Assembly: GCA_036275365.1 (NCBI GenBank)
Contig: DASUDX010000136.1
Span: 1 to 64,000 of the forward strand
Length of the DNA: 64,000 nt
Direction: 5' to 3'
From: DASUDX01 sp036275365
GTDB taxonomy: Bacteria > Pseudomonadota > Gammaproteobacteria > Nevskiales > Nevskiaceae
Both the position numbers and the translations under genes were made by a program. Shown in pieces: positions 51,907 to 59,557 of this stretch. The first letter of the stretch is position 1. Each line of letters begins with the position of its first letter. The notes under the pieces were generated by a model, which saw only the letters and a program-made list of their open reading frames with translations, made no database searches and was not told the DNA's origin.

Positions 51907-51972
51907 ATCGCGTTCAACGCCGCCCCCTGGTCGTCACTCAATGCGGCGATGACTCCTCCGGCATTGGGCCGT

Positions 51973-52000
51973 ACTATAACGCAAGATTTCTACCACGCAA
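51973..52000 (-). promoter_or_regulatory. Sigma-70-type promoter for the pilMNOPQ operon
   Basis: On the minus strand TTGCGT (52000-51995) and TATAGT (51978-51973) are separated by 16 bases. They lie in the only clearly AT-rich part of the pilM-ponA gap. The predicted leader is about 60 bases. The ponA side has no comparably good element. Confidence 0.55.
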
Positions 52001-52091
52001 CACGAAGTTGCTCACACAACTATCTGATGTTGCTCCATAAGCCGAGCGGCCGATTTTCCCCTCGCGAGGCCCAGCCCACTCGCCGTCTGTC

Positions 52092-54479
52092 ATGCGTCGT
52101 CTGAGACTCGTCCTGCTGGTGCTGCTGGCCGCCGCCCTGATTCTGCCGGTGGCCGGGTTTTTCGCCGCCCGCTTCTGGTACGAGCGCGACCTGCCTTCGG
52201 TGGAATCCCTGCGCGAGCTCAAGCTGCAGGTGCCGCTGCGCGTCTATACCGCGGATGGCCTGCTGATCGGCGAATTCGGCGCCGAACGGCGCGCGCCGCT
52301 GCGCTATGCGCAGATCCCCCCGGCGGTGATCGATGCCTTCCTCGCCGCCGAGGACGACCGCTTCTTCGAGCATCCGGGCGTCGACTGGCAAGGTCTGCTG
52401 CGGGCCAGCATCCAGCTCGCGCTGACCGGCGAGAAGGCCCAGGGCGGCAGCACCATCACCATGCAGCTGGCGCGCAATGTGTTCCTGACCCCGGAGCGCA
52501 GCTTCAGCCGCAAGTTCCGCGAGATCTTCCTGGCGCTGAAGATCGAGCGCGAGCTGAGCAAGGAGCTGATCCTCGAGACCTATCTCAACAAGATCTTCCT
52601 CGGCCAGCGGGCCTACGGGGTGGGGGCGGCTGCGCAGGTCTACTTCGGCAAGCCGCTGGACCAGCTCAGCATCGCCCAGGCGGCCCTGCTCGCCGGTCTG
52701 CCCAAGGCGCCCTCGCGCGACAACCCGGTGGCCAGCCCCGAGCGCGCCCGCGAGCGGCGTGACTATGTGCTGCGGCGCCTGCGCGAGATCGGCAAGCTCT
52801 CCGAGCTGGAGCTGCAGGCCGCGCTGGCCGAGCCGCTGGTGGTGACGCTGTCGCTGCCCGAGGTCGAGGTCGATGCCCACTATGTCGCCGAGATGGTGCG
52901 GGCCGAGCTGGTGGCCGCCCGCGGCGAGGCCGCCTATACCGATGGCCTGCGCGTCATCACCACCCTCGACAGCCGCCGCCAGCGCGCTGCCAACGCCGCC
53001 CTGCGCGCGGCCCTGACCGCCTACGACGAACGCCACGGCTGGCGCGGTGCCGAAACCCGTCTGCCCGAGACCCTGCTGCGCGAGGGCCAGGCACCGGCCG
53101 ACGGCGAGGATGTCCAGGCCTTTCTCGGCGCCCGTCCCCCGGTTGCCGGGCTGCTGCCGGCCGCGGTGGTGAGCTTCGATCCGGCGCGGCTGACCGTGCT
53201 GGCCCTCGGCCAGGGCCTGCTGGAGCTGCCGGCGGCCGCCTTCAAGTGGGCCGGCCTCGGGCCCAAGAAACCGCTCACGCCCGGGGATGTGGTGCGGGTG
53301 CGGCGCGACGGCGAGCGCTGGGTGCTCGCCCAGGTGCCGGAGGCGCAGGGCGCGCTGGTGGCCATCGATCCGCGCGATGGCCGCCTGCAGGCCCTGGCCG
53401 GGGGCTACGACTTCCTGCAGAACAAGTACAACCGGGTGATCCAGGCCCAGCGCCAGGCCGGCTCCGGCTTCAAGCCCTTCCTCTACGCCGCCGCCTTCGA
53501 GTTCGGCTTCAACCCGGCCTCGGTGCTGCTCGATGCCCCGGTGGTGTTCGACGAGGGCCAGATGGGCAGCGCCTGGCGGCCGGAGAACTACGGCGGCGAC
53601 TACAAGGGCCCGACCCGGCTGCGCGAGGCCCTGGTGTTCTCGCGCAATCTGGTCTCGGTGCGCCTGCTGCAGGCGATCGGGCTCGATCACACCATCGAGG
53701 CGGTGGCCCGCTACGGCCTGCCGCGCGAGCGCCTGCCGCGCGATCTGTCGATCTCGCTGGGCAGCGCCAGCTTCACCCCGCTGGAGATGGCGCGCGCCTA
53801 CTCGGTGCTGGCCAATGGCGGCTTCCTGGTCACTCCCACCTTCATCGAGCGCATCGAGGACGGTCGCGGCGGGGTGAGCTTCAGCGCCCGTCCGCCGGAG
53901 GCCTGCGAGGCCTGCGAGCAGCGCATCATCGACAGCAGCGGGGCGCTCGAACCGCCGGTCACCACCGCCCCCAGCGGCGCGCCGCTGGCGCCGCGGGTGA
54001 TGCCGGCGCCGGTGGCCTGGATGGTCCACGACATCCTGCGCGAGGTCACCGTGCGCGGCACCGCGGCCAAGGCGCGCGAGCTCCGGCGCGGTGATCTGGC
54101 CGGCAAGACCGGCACCACCAATGACGAGACCGATGCCTGGTTCTACGGCTACACCCCTGCGCTGGTGGCGGTGAGCTGGGTCGGGTTCGACCAGCCGCAG
54201 CCGCTCGGCCGCGGCGAGGTCGGCGGCCGCGCCGCCCTGCCGATGTGGATGGACTTCATGGAGGTGGCGCTCGAGGGCCTGCCCGAGGCCCCGCGCAGCC
54301 GGCCACCGGGTCTGGTGGCGGTACGGGTGGACCCGGCCAGCGGGCGGCTCGCCCGCGCCGGCCAGGAGGGACTCTTCGAGTACATCCCGGCCGAGCAGAT
54401 CGAGCGGCTGGGGGAACTGGGCGAGGGCGCGCGGGTCTCCCCGGACGCCGAGGCGGCCGACCTGCAGGAGCTGTTCTGA
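52092..54479 (+). CDS. mrcA: Penicillin-binding protein 1A (bifunctional class A)
   Basis: PBP1A polymerises and cross-links peptidoglycan. The 795 residues have an N-terminal membrane anchor (about 5-27), a glycosyltransferase domain (about 55-230) with catalytic Glu in AAEDDRFFEHPGVD and GGSTITMQLARN, and a transpeptidase domain (about 400-720) with SxxK in AGSGFKPF, SxN in SRNLVSVRL and KTGT in GKTGTTNDETDAWF. The OB-like insertion between them (about 300-400) is typical of PBP1A. It is divergent from pilM, as ponA is in Pseudomonas. Confidence 0.97.
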   Translation: MRRLRLVLLVLLAAALILPVAGFFAARFWYERDLPSVESLRELKLQVPLRVYTADGLLIGEFGAERRAPLRYAQIPPAVIDAFLAAEDDRFFEHPGVDWQGLLRASIQLALTGEKAQGGSTITMQLARNVFLTPERSFSRKFREIFLALKIERELSKELILETYLNKIFLGQRAYGVGAAAQVYFGKPLDQLSIAQAALLAGLPKAPSRDNPVASPERARERRDYVLRRLREIGKLSELELQAALAEPLVVTLSLPEVEVDAHYVAEMVRAELVAARGEAAYTDGLRVITTLDSRRQRAANAALRAALTAYDERHGWRGAETRLPETLLREGQAPADGEDVQAFLGARPPVAGLLPAAVVSFDPARLTVLALGQGLLELPAAAFKWAGLGPKKPLTPGDVVRVRRDGERWVLAQVPEAQGALVAIDPRDGRLQALAGGYDFLQNKYNRVIQAQRQAGSGFKPFLYAAAFEFGFNPASVLLDAPVVFDEGQMGSAWRPENYGGDYKGPTRLREALVFSRNLVSVRLLQAIGLDHTIEAVARYGLPRERLPRDLSISLGSASFTPLEMARAYSVLANGGFLVTPTFIERIEDGRGGVSFSARPPEACEACEQRIIDSSGALEPPVTTAPSGAPLAPRVMPAPVAWMVHDILREVTVRGTAAKARELRRGDLAGKTGTTNDETDAWFYGYTPALVAVSWVGFDQPQPLGRGEVGGRAALPMWMDFMEVALEGLPEAPRSRPPGLVAVRVDPASGRLARAGQEGLFEYIPAEQIERLGELGEGARVSPDAEAADLQELF

Positions 54480-54496
54480 CCGCGATCGGCGCGTGT

Positions 54497-54514
54497 TATA
54501 AATTGTCGTATAAA
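54497..54514 (+). promoter_or_regulatory. AT-rich promoter-like element upstream of the gene at 54570
   Basis: Two TATAAA hexamers (54497-54502 and 54509-54514) stand out in an otherwise GC-rich gap after the ponA gene. A weak TTCTGA lies 17 bases before the first. They are about 55-70 bases before the next ATG. The assignment is uncertain. Confidence 0.35.
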
Positions 54515-54569
54515 GTTTGATGCATCGGTCATCGCGGGCGCCTTCGGGCCCCGCCATCGGGAGAGCGGC

Positions 54570-55193
54570 ATGGGCAAGCGGGCCATGGGCTTCCAGCAGG
54601 CGCTGATCCAGGAGACGGCGCGCCTGATCTGCGAGGAACAGATCACCGACTACCGCCAGGCCAAGCTCAAGGCGGCGGAGCGGCTGGGCATTCCGGCGCG
54701 CGGGGCGCTGCCGGAGAACGCGGTGATCCAGGCGGCGGTGATCGAATACCAGCGGCTGTTCGGCGGCCGCGCCTGGGCCGAGCATCTGGTGGCGCTTCGG
54801 CGCACCGCGGTACAGGCGATGCGGCTGCTGGCGGCCTTCGAGCCGCGGCTGGTCGGCGCGGTGACCACCGGCGCCACCACCGAATCCCAGGTGGTGCGCC
54901 TGCATGGCTTCGCCGACAAGCCGGAGCTGCTGGATGTCTTTCTCGATCAGCGCGGCATTCCCTTCGAGTCCGGCGAGCGGCGCTACCGCTACCCGGATGG
55001 GCAGACCGCGATCATTCCCACCTGCGAGTTCACCGCCGGCGACATCGCGGTGGAGATGGCGGTGTTCCCGGCCGGCGAGCAGCGCCGGCCGCCGCTGTCG
55101 CCGCATGACGGGCTGCCGGTCAAGCGTCTGGATCTGGCCGCCGCCGAGCGGCTGGCCGCCGAGCCGGTCGACTGGGTTGGCGAGGGCGACTGA
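54570..55193 (+). CDS. Protein of unknown function downstream of ponA
   Basis: The 207-residue cytoplasmic protein has no signal peptide or membrane segment. It begins with a helical region (QALIQETARLICEEQITDYRQAKLKAAERLG) and a central part with VALRRTAVQAMRLLAAFEPRLVGAVTTG. It then carries a beta-rich C-terminal half with VRLHGFADKPELLDVFLDQR and QTAIIPTCEFTAGDIAVEMAVFP. The pattern, especially EPRLVGAVTTGATTESQVVRLH, suggests a nucleotidyltransferase-like or similar alpha/beta domain seen in conserved gammaproteobacterial hypotheticals, but I cannot name a function. The ATG follows GGGAGAG, a good ribosome-binding site. It is convergent with argH. Confidence 0.75.
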   Translation: MGKRAMGFQQALIQETARLICEEQITDYRQAKLKAAERLGIPARGALPENAVIQAAVIEYQRLFGGRAWAEHLVALRRTAVQAMRLLAAFEPRLVGAVTTGATTESQVVRLHGFADKPELLDVFLDQRGIPFESGERRYRYPDGQTAIIPTCEFTAGDIAVEMAVFPAGEQRRPPLSPHDGLPVKRLDLAAAERLAAEPVDWVGEGD

Positions 55194-55214
55194 GCGGCGC
55201 CCAGGCGTCCCCGC

Positions 55215-56621
55215 CTAGAAGGCCAGCCGGGCGTCCTCGCGGGCGCGGCGGATCGCCGCCCGGACCTGCTCCGGTGCGGTGCCGCCATAGGTGCGCCGGG
55301 CCGCCACGCTGGCTTCCAGGCTGATGTGGGCGTAGACATCCGCCTCCACCCGCGGGCTGAAGCCGCGCAGCTCCTCCAGGCTCAGCTCGGCCAGATCGCA
55401 GCCCTTGCGGGCGGCCAGCCCCACCGCCGCCCCGACTGCGTGATGGGCATCGCGGAACGGCAGGCCCTTGCCGACCAGATAGTCGGCCAGATCGGTGGCC
55501 GTCGAGTACCCGCGCGCCGCCGCCTCGCGGCAGCGCTCGCGCTGCACCTCGATGCCGGGCACCAGCTCGGCCATCACCGCCAGGCACAGCTCGAGCGTGT
55601 CGATGGCATCGAACAGCGGCTGCTTGTCTTCCTGGTTGTCGCGGTTGTAGGCCAGCGGCTGGCCCTTCATCAGCACCAGCAGGGCGTTGAGATCCCCTAC
55701 CACCCGGCCGGTCTTGCCGCGCACCAGCTCCGGCACATCCGGATTCTTCTTCTGCGGCATGATCGAGCTGCCGGTGCAGAAGCGGTCGGGCAGACGGACG
55801 AAGCCGAACATCGGCGTGGTCCACAGGATCAGCTCTTCGCTCCAGCGCGACAGATGCACCATGGTCAGCGCCGCCACCGCGGCGTACTCGATGGCGAAGT
55901 CGCGGTCGCTGACCGCGTCCAGCGAGTTCTCGCTGACCGCCTCGAAGCCCAGCAGCCCGGCGACATAGTGGCGGTCCAGCGGGTAGACGGTGCCGGCCAG
56001 GGCGGCCGAGCCCAGCGGCAGCACATTGACCCGGGCCCGCAGCTCGCGCAGGCGCGCCGCATCCCGGCGCAGCTGCTCGCGCCAGGCCAGCAGGTGGTGG
56101 CCGAAGGTCACCGGCTGGGCGATCTGCAGATGGGTGAAGCCGGGCAGCAGGGTGTCGGCCTCGCGCTCGGCGAGATCGAGCAGGGCCTGACCCAGGCCCT
56201 GCATCAGCCCGCGCTGGCGGTCGATGGCATCGCGCACATACAGGCGCAGGTCGGTGGCCACCTGGTCATTGCGCGAACGGCCGGTGTGCAGGCGCTTGCC
56301 GGCCTCGCCAATGCGCGCGGTCAGGCGCGCCTCGATGTTCATGTGCACATCTTCCAGCGCCGGATCCCAGTCGAAGCGCCCGGACTCGATCTCGGCGGCG
56401 ATCGCGCCCAGACCCTCGACGATGGCCTCCAGATCGGCGCTGCTGAGCAGGCCGATGCGGGCCAGCCCGCGGGCGTGGGCAAGGCTGCCGGCGATGTCCT
56501 GGCGCCACAGCCGCTGATCGAAGCTCACCGACTCGGAGAAGCGCGCCACCAGGGGATCGGTGGCTTCCTCGAAGCGGCCGCTCCACATCTGGTTGCGATC
56601 GGTGGGCGTGGCAGGGTTCAC
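55215..56621 (-). CDS. argH: Argininosuccinate lyase
   Basis: ArgH splits argininosuccinate into arginine and fumarate, the last step of arginine synthesis. The 468 residues contain RLHTGRSRNDQVATDLRLY, FTHLQIAQPVTFGHHLLAW and the signature GSSIMPQKKNPDVPELVRGK. The start is a GTG at 56621, although MWSGRFEE (ATG at 56588) is also possible. It is divergent from algZ with a near-perfect -10 TATAAT in the gap. argH next to algZ/algR is a known Pseudomonas order. Confidence 0.97.
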   Translation of the reverse strand: MNPATPTDRNQMWSGRFEEATDPLVARFSESVSFDQRLWRQDIAGSLAHARGLARIGLLSSADLEAIVEGLGAIAAEIESGRFDWDPALEDVHMNIEARLTARIGEAGKRLHTGRSRNDQVATDLRLYVRDAIDRQRGLMQGLGQALLDLAEREADTLLPGFTHLQIAQPVTFGHHLLAWREQLRRDAARLRELRARVNVLPLGSAALAGTVYPLDRHYVAGLLGFEAVSENSLDAVSDRDFAIEYAAVAALTMVHLSRWSEELILWTTPMFGFVRLPDRFCTGSSIMPQKKNPDVPELVRGKTGRVVGDLNALLVLMKGQPLAYNRDNQEDKQPLFDAIDTLELCLAVMAELVPGIEVQRERCREAAARGYSTATDLADYLVGKGLPFRDAHHAVGAAVGLAARKGCDLAELSLEELRGFSPRVEADVYAHISLEASVAARRTYGGTAPEQVRAAIRRAREDARLAF

Positions 56622-56650
56622 GGCAGGGCTCGGTGGCGGACAGCGCGGCG

Positions 56651-56656
56651 ATTATA
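56651..56656 (-). promoter_or_regulatory. -10 element for argH
   Basis: A perfect TATAAT on the minus strand (56656-56651) lies about 30 bases before the argH start. No good -35 is visible 16-18 bases upstream, so it is either activator-dependent or a chance match. Confidence 0.4.
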
Positions 56657-56707
56657 GGGAGGCGCGACGATCGCCCCGCGCCACGGGCCGACCGATAGAA
56701 TCCGGCG

Positions 56708-57793
56708 ATGAAGCGCATCACCCCGCAGTCGCCACAGCAGCTGAGCCTGATCCCGAACTTCTGTTCGGCCCAGGCGCTGCTGTCGATGGCCTTCGCCATG
56801 GAGCTGACCGCGCTCTGCTTCACCCTCGCCAATGGCCCGCGCGGGGCCGACGCCCTGCAAACCCTGCTGCTGCTCTCGCTCTATCTGCAGTGGGTGGGCC
56901 TGTGCTGCGGGGCGGTGCTGTGCTGGCTGCGCGGATTCCTCAAGGTGGCCCGGCCCGGCGTGGTGTTCTTCGTCTGCTGGGGGGCGATGGTGGTGATCGT
57001 GATGCTGCTCTCCGACATCGCCTGGTCGGTCGGCACCAGTCATCTGCTCGGTTCCATCCTGCCCGAGGAGGAGCCGCGCCTGGAGTTCGTGTTCCGCCAC
57101 ACCGCGGTGGCGGCCATCGTCTCCCTGCTCTTGCTGCGCTATTTCTGGATCCGCCACCAGTGGCGCGAGCAGGTGCGCGCCGAGGGCGAGTCGCGCTACG
57201 CCGCGCTCAATGCGCGCATCCGTCCCCATTTCTTCTTCAACACCCTCAACAGTCTGGCGGCGCTGATCGCGATCCGCCCGGACGACGCCGAGCGCATGGT
57301 CGAGGACATGGCCGAGGTGTTCCGCGCCAGCCTGGAGAAGCGCGGGCAGATCGCGCCGTTCGCCGACGAGATCGCCACCTGCGAGGCCTACCTGCGCATC
57401 GAGCAGATCCGCCTGGGCGACAAGCTGCAGGTGCACTGGGAGGTTCCGGAGGCGCTGCGCCGCTGGATCGTGCCGGTGCTCGGACTGCAGCCGCTGATCG
57501 AGAACGCCATCCACCACGGCATCTCGCGCCAGCGCCACGGCGGGCTGCTGAGCATCCGCGCCTGGCAGGAGGGCGAGCTGCTGCTGGTGGAGGTGCGCAA
57601 CCCGCTGCCGGCCCCGGGCAGTGCCCTCGAGGCGGGCAGTCGCGGCAACGGAATCGCGATCGACAATATTGCGAGCCGGCTGGGGCTGCTTTACGGTTCC
57701 CGTGGCGGACTCGAAGTGGGTCCGGATCAAGAACAATTCGTGGCACGGCTCCGCATCCCCCGGGAGCCCCTGGCGCAGGGAGAGCAGGAATGA
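56708..57793 (+). CDS. algZ: Sensor histidine kinase AlgZ/FimS (LytS type)
   Basis: The 361-residue inner-membrane protein has four hydrophobic segments in its first 150 residues (starting SAQALLSMAFAMELTALCF) and a C-terminal kinase of the LytS/YehU class: RIRPHFFFNTLNSLAALI carries the phospho-acceptor His, and LQPLIENAIHHG with GNGIAIDNIASRLGLLYG forms the ATP site. In Pseudomonas, AlgZ works with AlgR to control twitching and alginate. The start at 56708 has no Shine-Dalgarno; a TAGAAT lies only 12 bases upstream. It overlaps algR by 4 bases. Confidence 0.93.
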   Translation: MKRITPQSPQQLSLIPNFCSAQALLSMAFAMELTALCFTLANGPRGADALQTLLLLSLYLQWVGLCCGAVLCWLRGFLKVARPGVVFFVCWGAMVVIVMLLSDIAWSVGTSHLLGSILPEEEPRLEFVFRHTAVAAIVSLLLLRYFWIRHQWREQVRAEGESRYAALNARIRPHFFFNTLNSLAALIAIRPDDAERMVEDMAEVFRASLEKRGQIAPFADEIATCEAYLRIEQIRLGDKLQVHWEVPEALRRWIVPVLGLQPLIENAIHHGISRQRHGGLLSIRAWQEGELLLVEVRNPLPAPGSALEAGSRGNGIAIDNIASRLGLLYGSRGGLEVGPDQEQFVARLRIPREPLAQGEQE

Positions 57794-58539
57794 GAGTGGT
57801 GATCGTCGATGACGAGCCGCTGGCGCGCGAGCGCCTGCGCCGCTTGCTGGCGGAGTTTCCGGGCTATGAGGTGGTGGGCGAGGCCGGGGACGGCGAGTCG
57901 GCGCTGGCGGTGATCGACAACGAGGAGCCGGACCTGGTGCTGCTCGATGTGCGCATGGGAGGCGTCGACGGTCTGCAGGTGGCGCGCAGCCTGGCCGAGT
58001 ACGACCCGCCGCCGGCGATCATCTTCACCACCGCCTATTCCGAGCACGCGCTGTCGGCCTTCGATGCCAACGCCGATGCCTATCTGCTCAAGCCAATCCG
58101 CCTGGAGAAGCTCAAGGAGGCGCTGCAGCGCGCCCGCAAGCCGACCCGCGCCCAGCGCAGCCATGGCGCCGAGGCGGTGCCGGCCGGACAGCGGCCCAAG
58201 CGCGAGCACATCCTCGCCACCACCCGCGACGGGCTGGTGCGGATTCCGGTCGACGACATCGTCTATTTCCTCGCCGACCAGAAATACACCACGGTCTGCC
58301 ATCTGCACGGCGAGGTGCTGATCGAGGAATCGCTGAAGACGCTCGAAGAGGATTTCTCGCCCTGGTTCCTGCGCATCCATCGCAAGGCCCTGGTCGCCAC
58401 CCGCTTCATCAACAGCCTCGAGCGCGAGCGTGGCGGCGAGCAGCACCACTGGCTGAAGATGAAACACGCCAGCCAGCCGCTGCCGGTGTCGCGGCGGCGC
58501 CTGGCCGATGTGCGACGGTTCCTCACCGAACAACCATGA
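57790..58539 (+). CDS. algR: LytTR response regulator AlgR
   Basis: AlgR has a receiver domain (about 1-120) with the phospho-acceptor Asp in VLLDVRMGGVDGLQ and conserved Lys in AYLLKPIRLEKL, and a LytTR DNA-binding domain (about 145-249) with DDIVYFLADQKYTTV and FLRIHRKALVATRFI. In Pseudomonas it controls type IV pilus and alginate genes. The start overlaps the algZ stop (ATGA). The receiver motif has Gly where most members have Pro (RMPG). Its stop codon lies at the start of a heptanucleotide repeat. Confidence 0.95.
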   Translation: MRVVIVDDEPLARERLRRLLAEFPGYEVVGEAGDGESALAVIDNEEPDLVLLDVRMGGVDGLQVARSLAEYDPPPAIIFTTAYSEHALSAFDANADAYLLKPIRLEKLKEALQRARKPTRAQRSHGAEAVPAGQRPKREHILATTRDGLVRIPVDDIVYFLADQKYTTVCHLHGEVLIEESLKTLEEDFSPWFLRIHRKALVATRFINSLERERGGEQHHWLKMKHASQPLPVSRRRLADVRRFLTEQP

Positions 58540-58564
58540 GGCGTGAGGCGTGAGGCGTGAGGAG
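58537..58564 (+). repeat. Heptanucleotide tandem repeats between algR and hemC
   Basis: Three exact copies of TGAGGCG (58537-58557) and one partial copy TGAGGAG (58558-58564) begin at the algR stop codon and run into the start of the hemC frame. About 70 bases later ACGCCTCAC (58628-58636) is the exact complement of nine bases of the repeat, so the transcript could form a hairpin just before the conserved HemC sequence. Confidence 0.85.
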
Positions 58565-59557
58565 CAGGAACGACCCTCGGATGGTGGATTGAAGCCGGCG
58601 GATCGCTCGCCGCATCCCGCCCCGCTGACGCCTCACCGCCTGCGCATCGCCACCCGCGAGTCGCCGCTCGCCCTGTGGCAGGCCGAGCATGTGCGCGAGC
58701 GCCTGCGCCAGGCCCACCCGGGTCTGGAGGTGGTGCTGGTGCCGATGACCACCACCGGCGATCAGCGGCTGGAAGGCCCGCTGGCGCAGTCCGGGGGCAA
58801 GGGCCTGTTCGTCAAGGAACTCGAGCAGGCGATGCTGGAAGGCCGCGCCGATCTCGCCGTGCATTCGATGAAGGATGTGCCGGTCCAGCAGCCGGAGGGC
58901 CTGATGCTGTGCGGCTTTCTCGCCGGCGAGGACCCGGCCGATGCCTTCGTCAGCGCCCGTCATGCGAGCCTCGATGCCCTGCCGGCCGGCGCCCATGTCG
59001 GCACCGCCAGCCTGCGCCGTCAGGCCCAGCTGCTGCACCGCCGGCCCGATCTGCGGGTGAGCCCGGTGCGCGGCAATGTCGGCACCCGTCTGCGCAAGCT
59101 CGATGAGGGGCAGTACGACGCCCTGCTGCTGGCCCAGGCCGGCCTGCTGCGGCTCGGGCTGGCGCACCGGGTGCGCGAGGTGCTGGCCGTCTCCGCCTTC
59201 GTCCCGGCCATCGGCCAGGGCATCGTCGGCCTCGAGTGCCGCCAGTCCGATCCGCGCACCCAGGCCCTGCTCGGCGTGCTCGACGATCCGGACAGCCGTC
59301 TGCGGCTGGCGGCCGAACGCGCCTTCAACCGCCGGCTTGGTGGCGCCTGCCAGGCGCCGGTGGCCGGGCATGCGCGGCGGCAGGGCGATCGTCTGCAGCT
59401 CGATGGGCTGGTCGCCAGCCCCGATGGCCGCCAGCTGCTGCGCGACCAGATCGAAGGCCCGGTGGATCAGGCCGAGGCGCTGGGTCTGGCGCTGGCCGAG
59501 CGGCTGCTGCAGCGCGGTGCCGCCGAGCTGCTGCAGGGTCTGGGCCTGCGGCCATGA
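58550..59557 (+). CDS. hemC: Hydroxymethylbilane synthase (porphobilinogen deaminase)
   Basis: HemC joins four porphobilinogens into the linear tetrapyrrole for haem. The family match starts at LRIATRESPLALWQAEHV and includes SMKDVPV and the dipyrromethane cofactor Cys in GGACQAPVAGHA. The start is unclear: this frame begins at a GTG inside a heptanucleotide repeat (335 residues), and the alternative TTG at 58589 is 13 codons later, while the conserved protein begins only at about residue 30. The repeat may have disturbed the original start. hemC-hemD-hemX-hemY follow algZ/algR as in Pseudomonas. Confidence 0.93.
   Translation: MRREEQERPSDGGLKPADRSPHPAPLTPHRLRIATRESPLALWQAEHVRERLRQAHPGLEVVLVPMTTTGDQRLEGPLAQSGGKGLFVKELEQAMLEGRADLAVHSMKDVPVQQPEGLMLCGFLAGEDPADAFVSARHASLDALPAGAHVGTASLRRQAQLLHRRPDLRVSPVRGNVGTRLRKLDEGQYDALLLAQAGLLRLGLAHRVREVLAVSAFVPAIGQGIVGLECRQSDPRTQALLGVLDDPDSRLRLAAERAFNRRLGGACQAPVAGHARRQGDRLQLDGLVASPDGRQLLRDQIEGPVDQAEALGLALAERLLQRGAAELLQGLGLRP

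Noticed and set aside
52020..55106. A minus-strand open frame of 1028 codons across ponA and the gene after it
   Set aside because: It is antisense to the intact PBP1A gene with all catalytic motifs. It is long because GC-rich third positions suppress stop codons.
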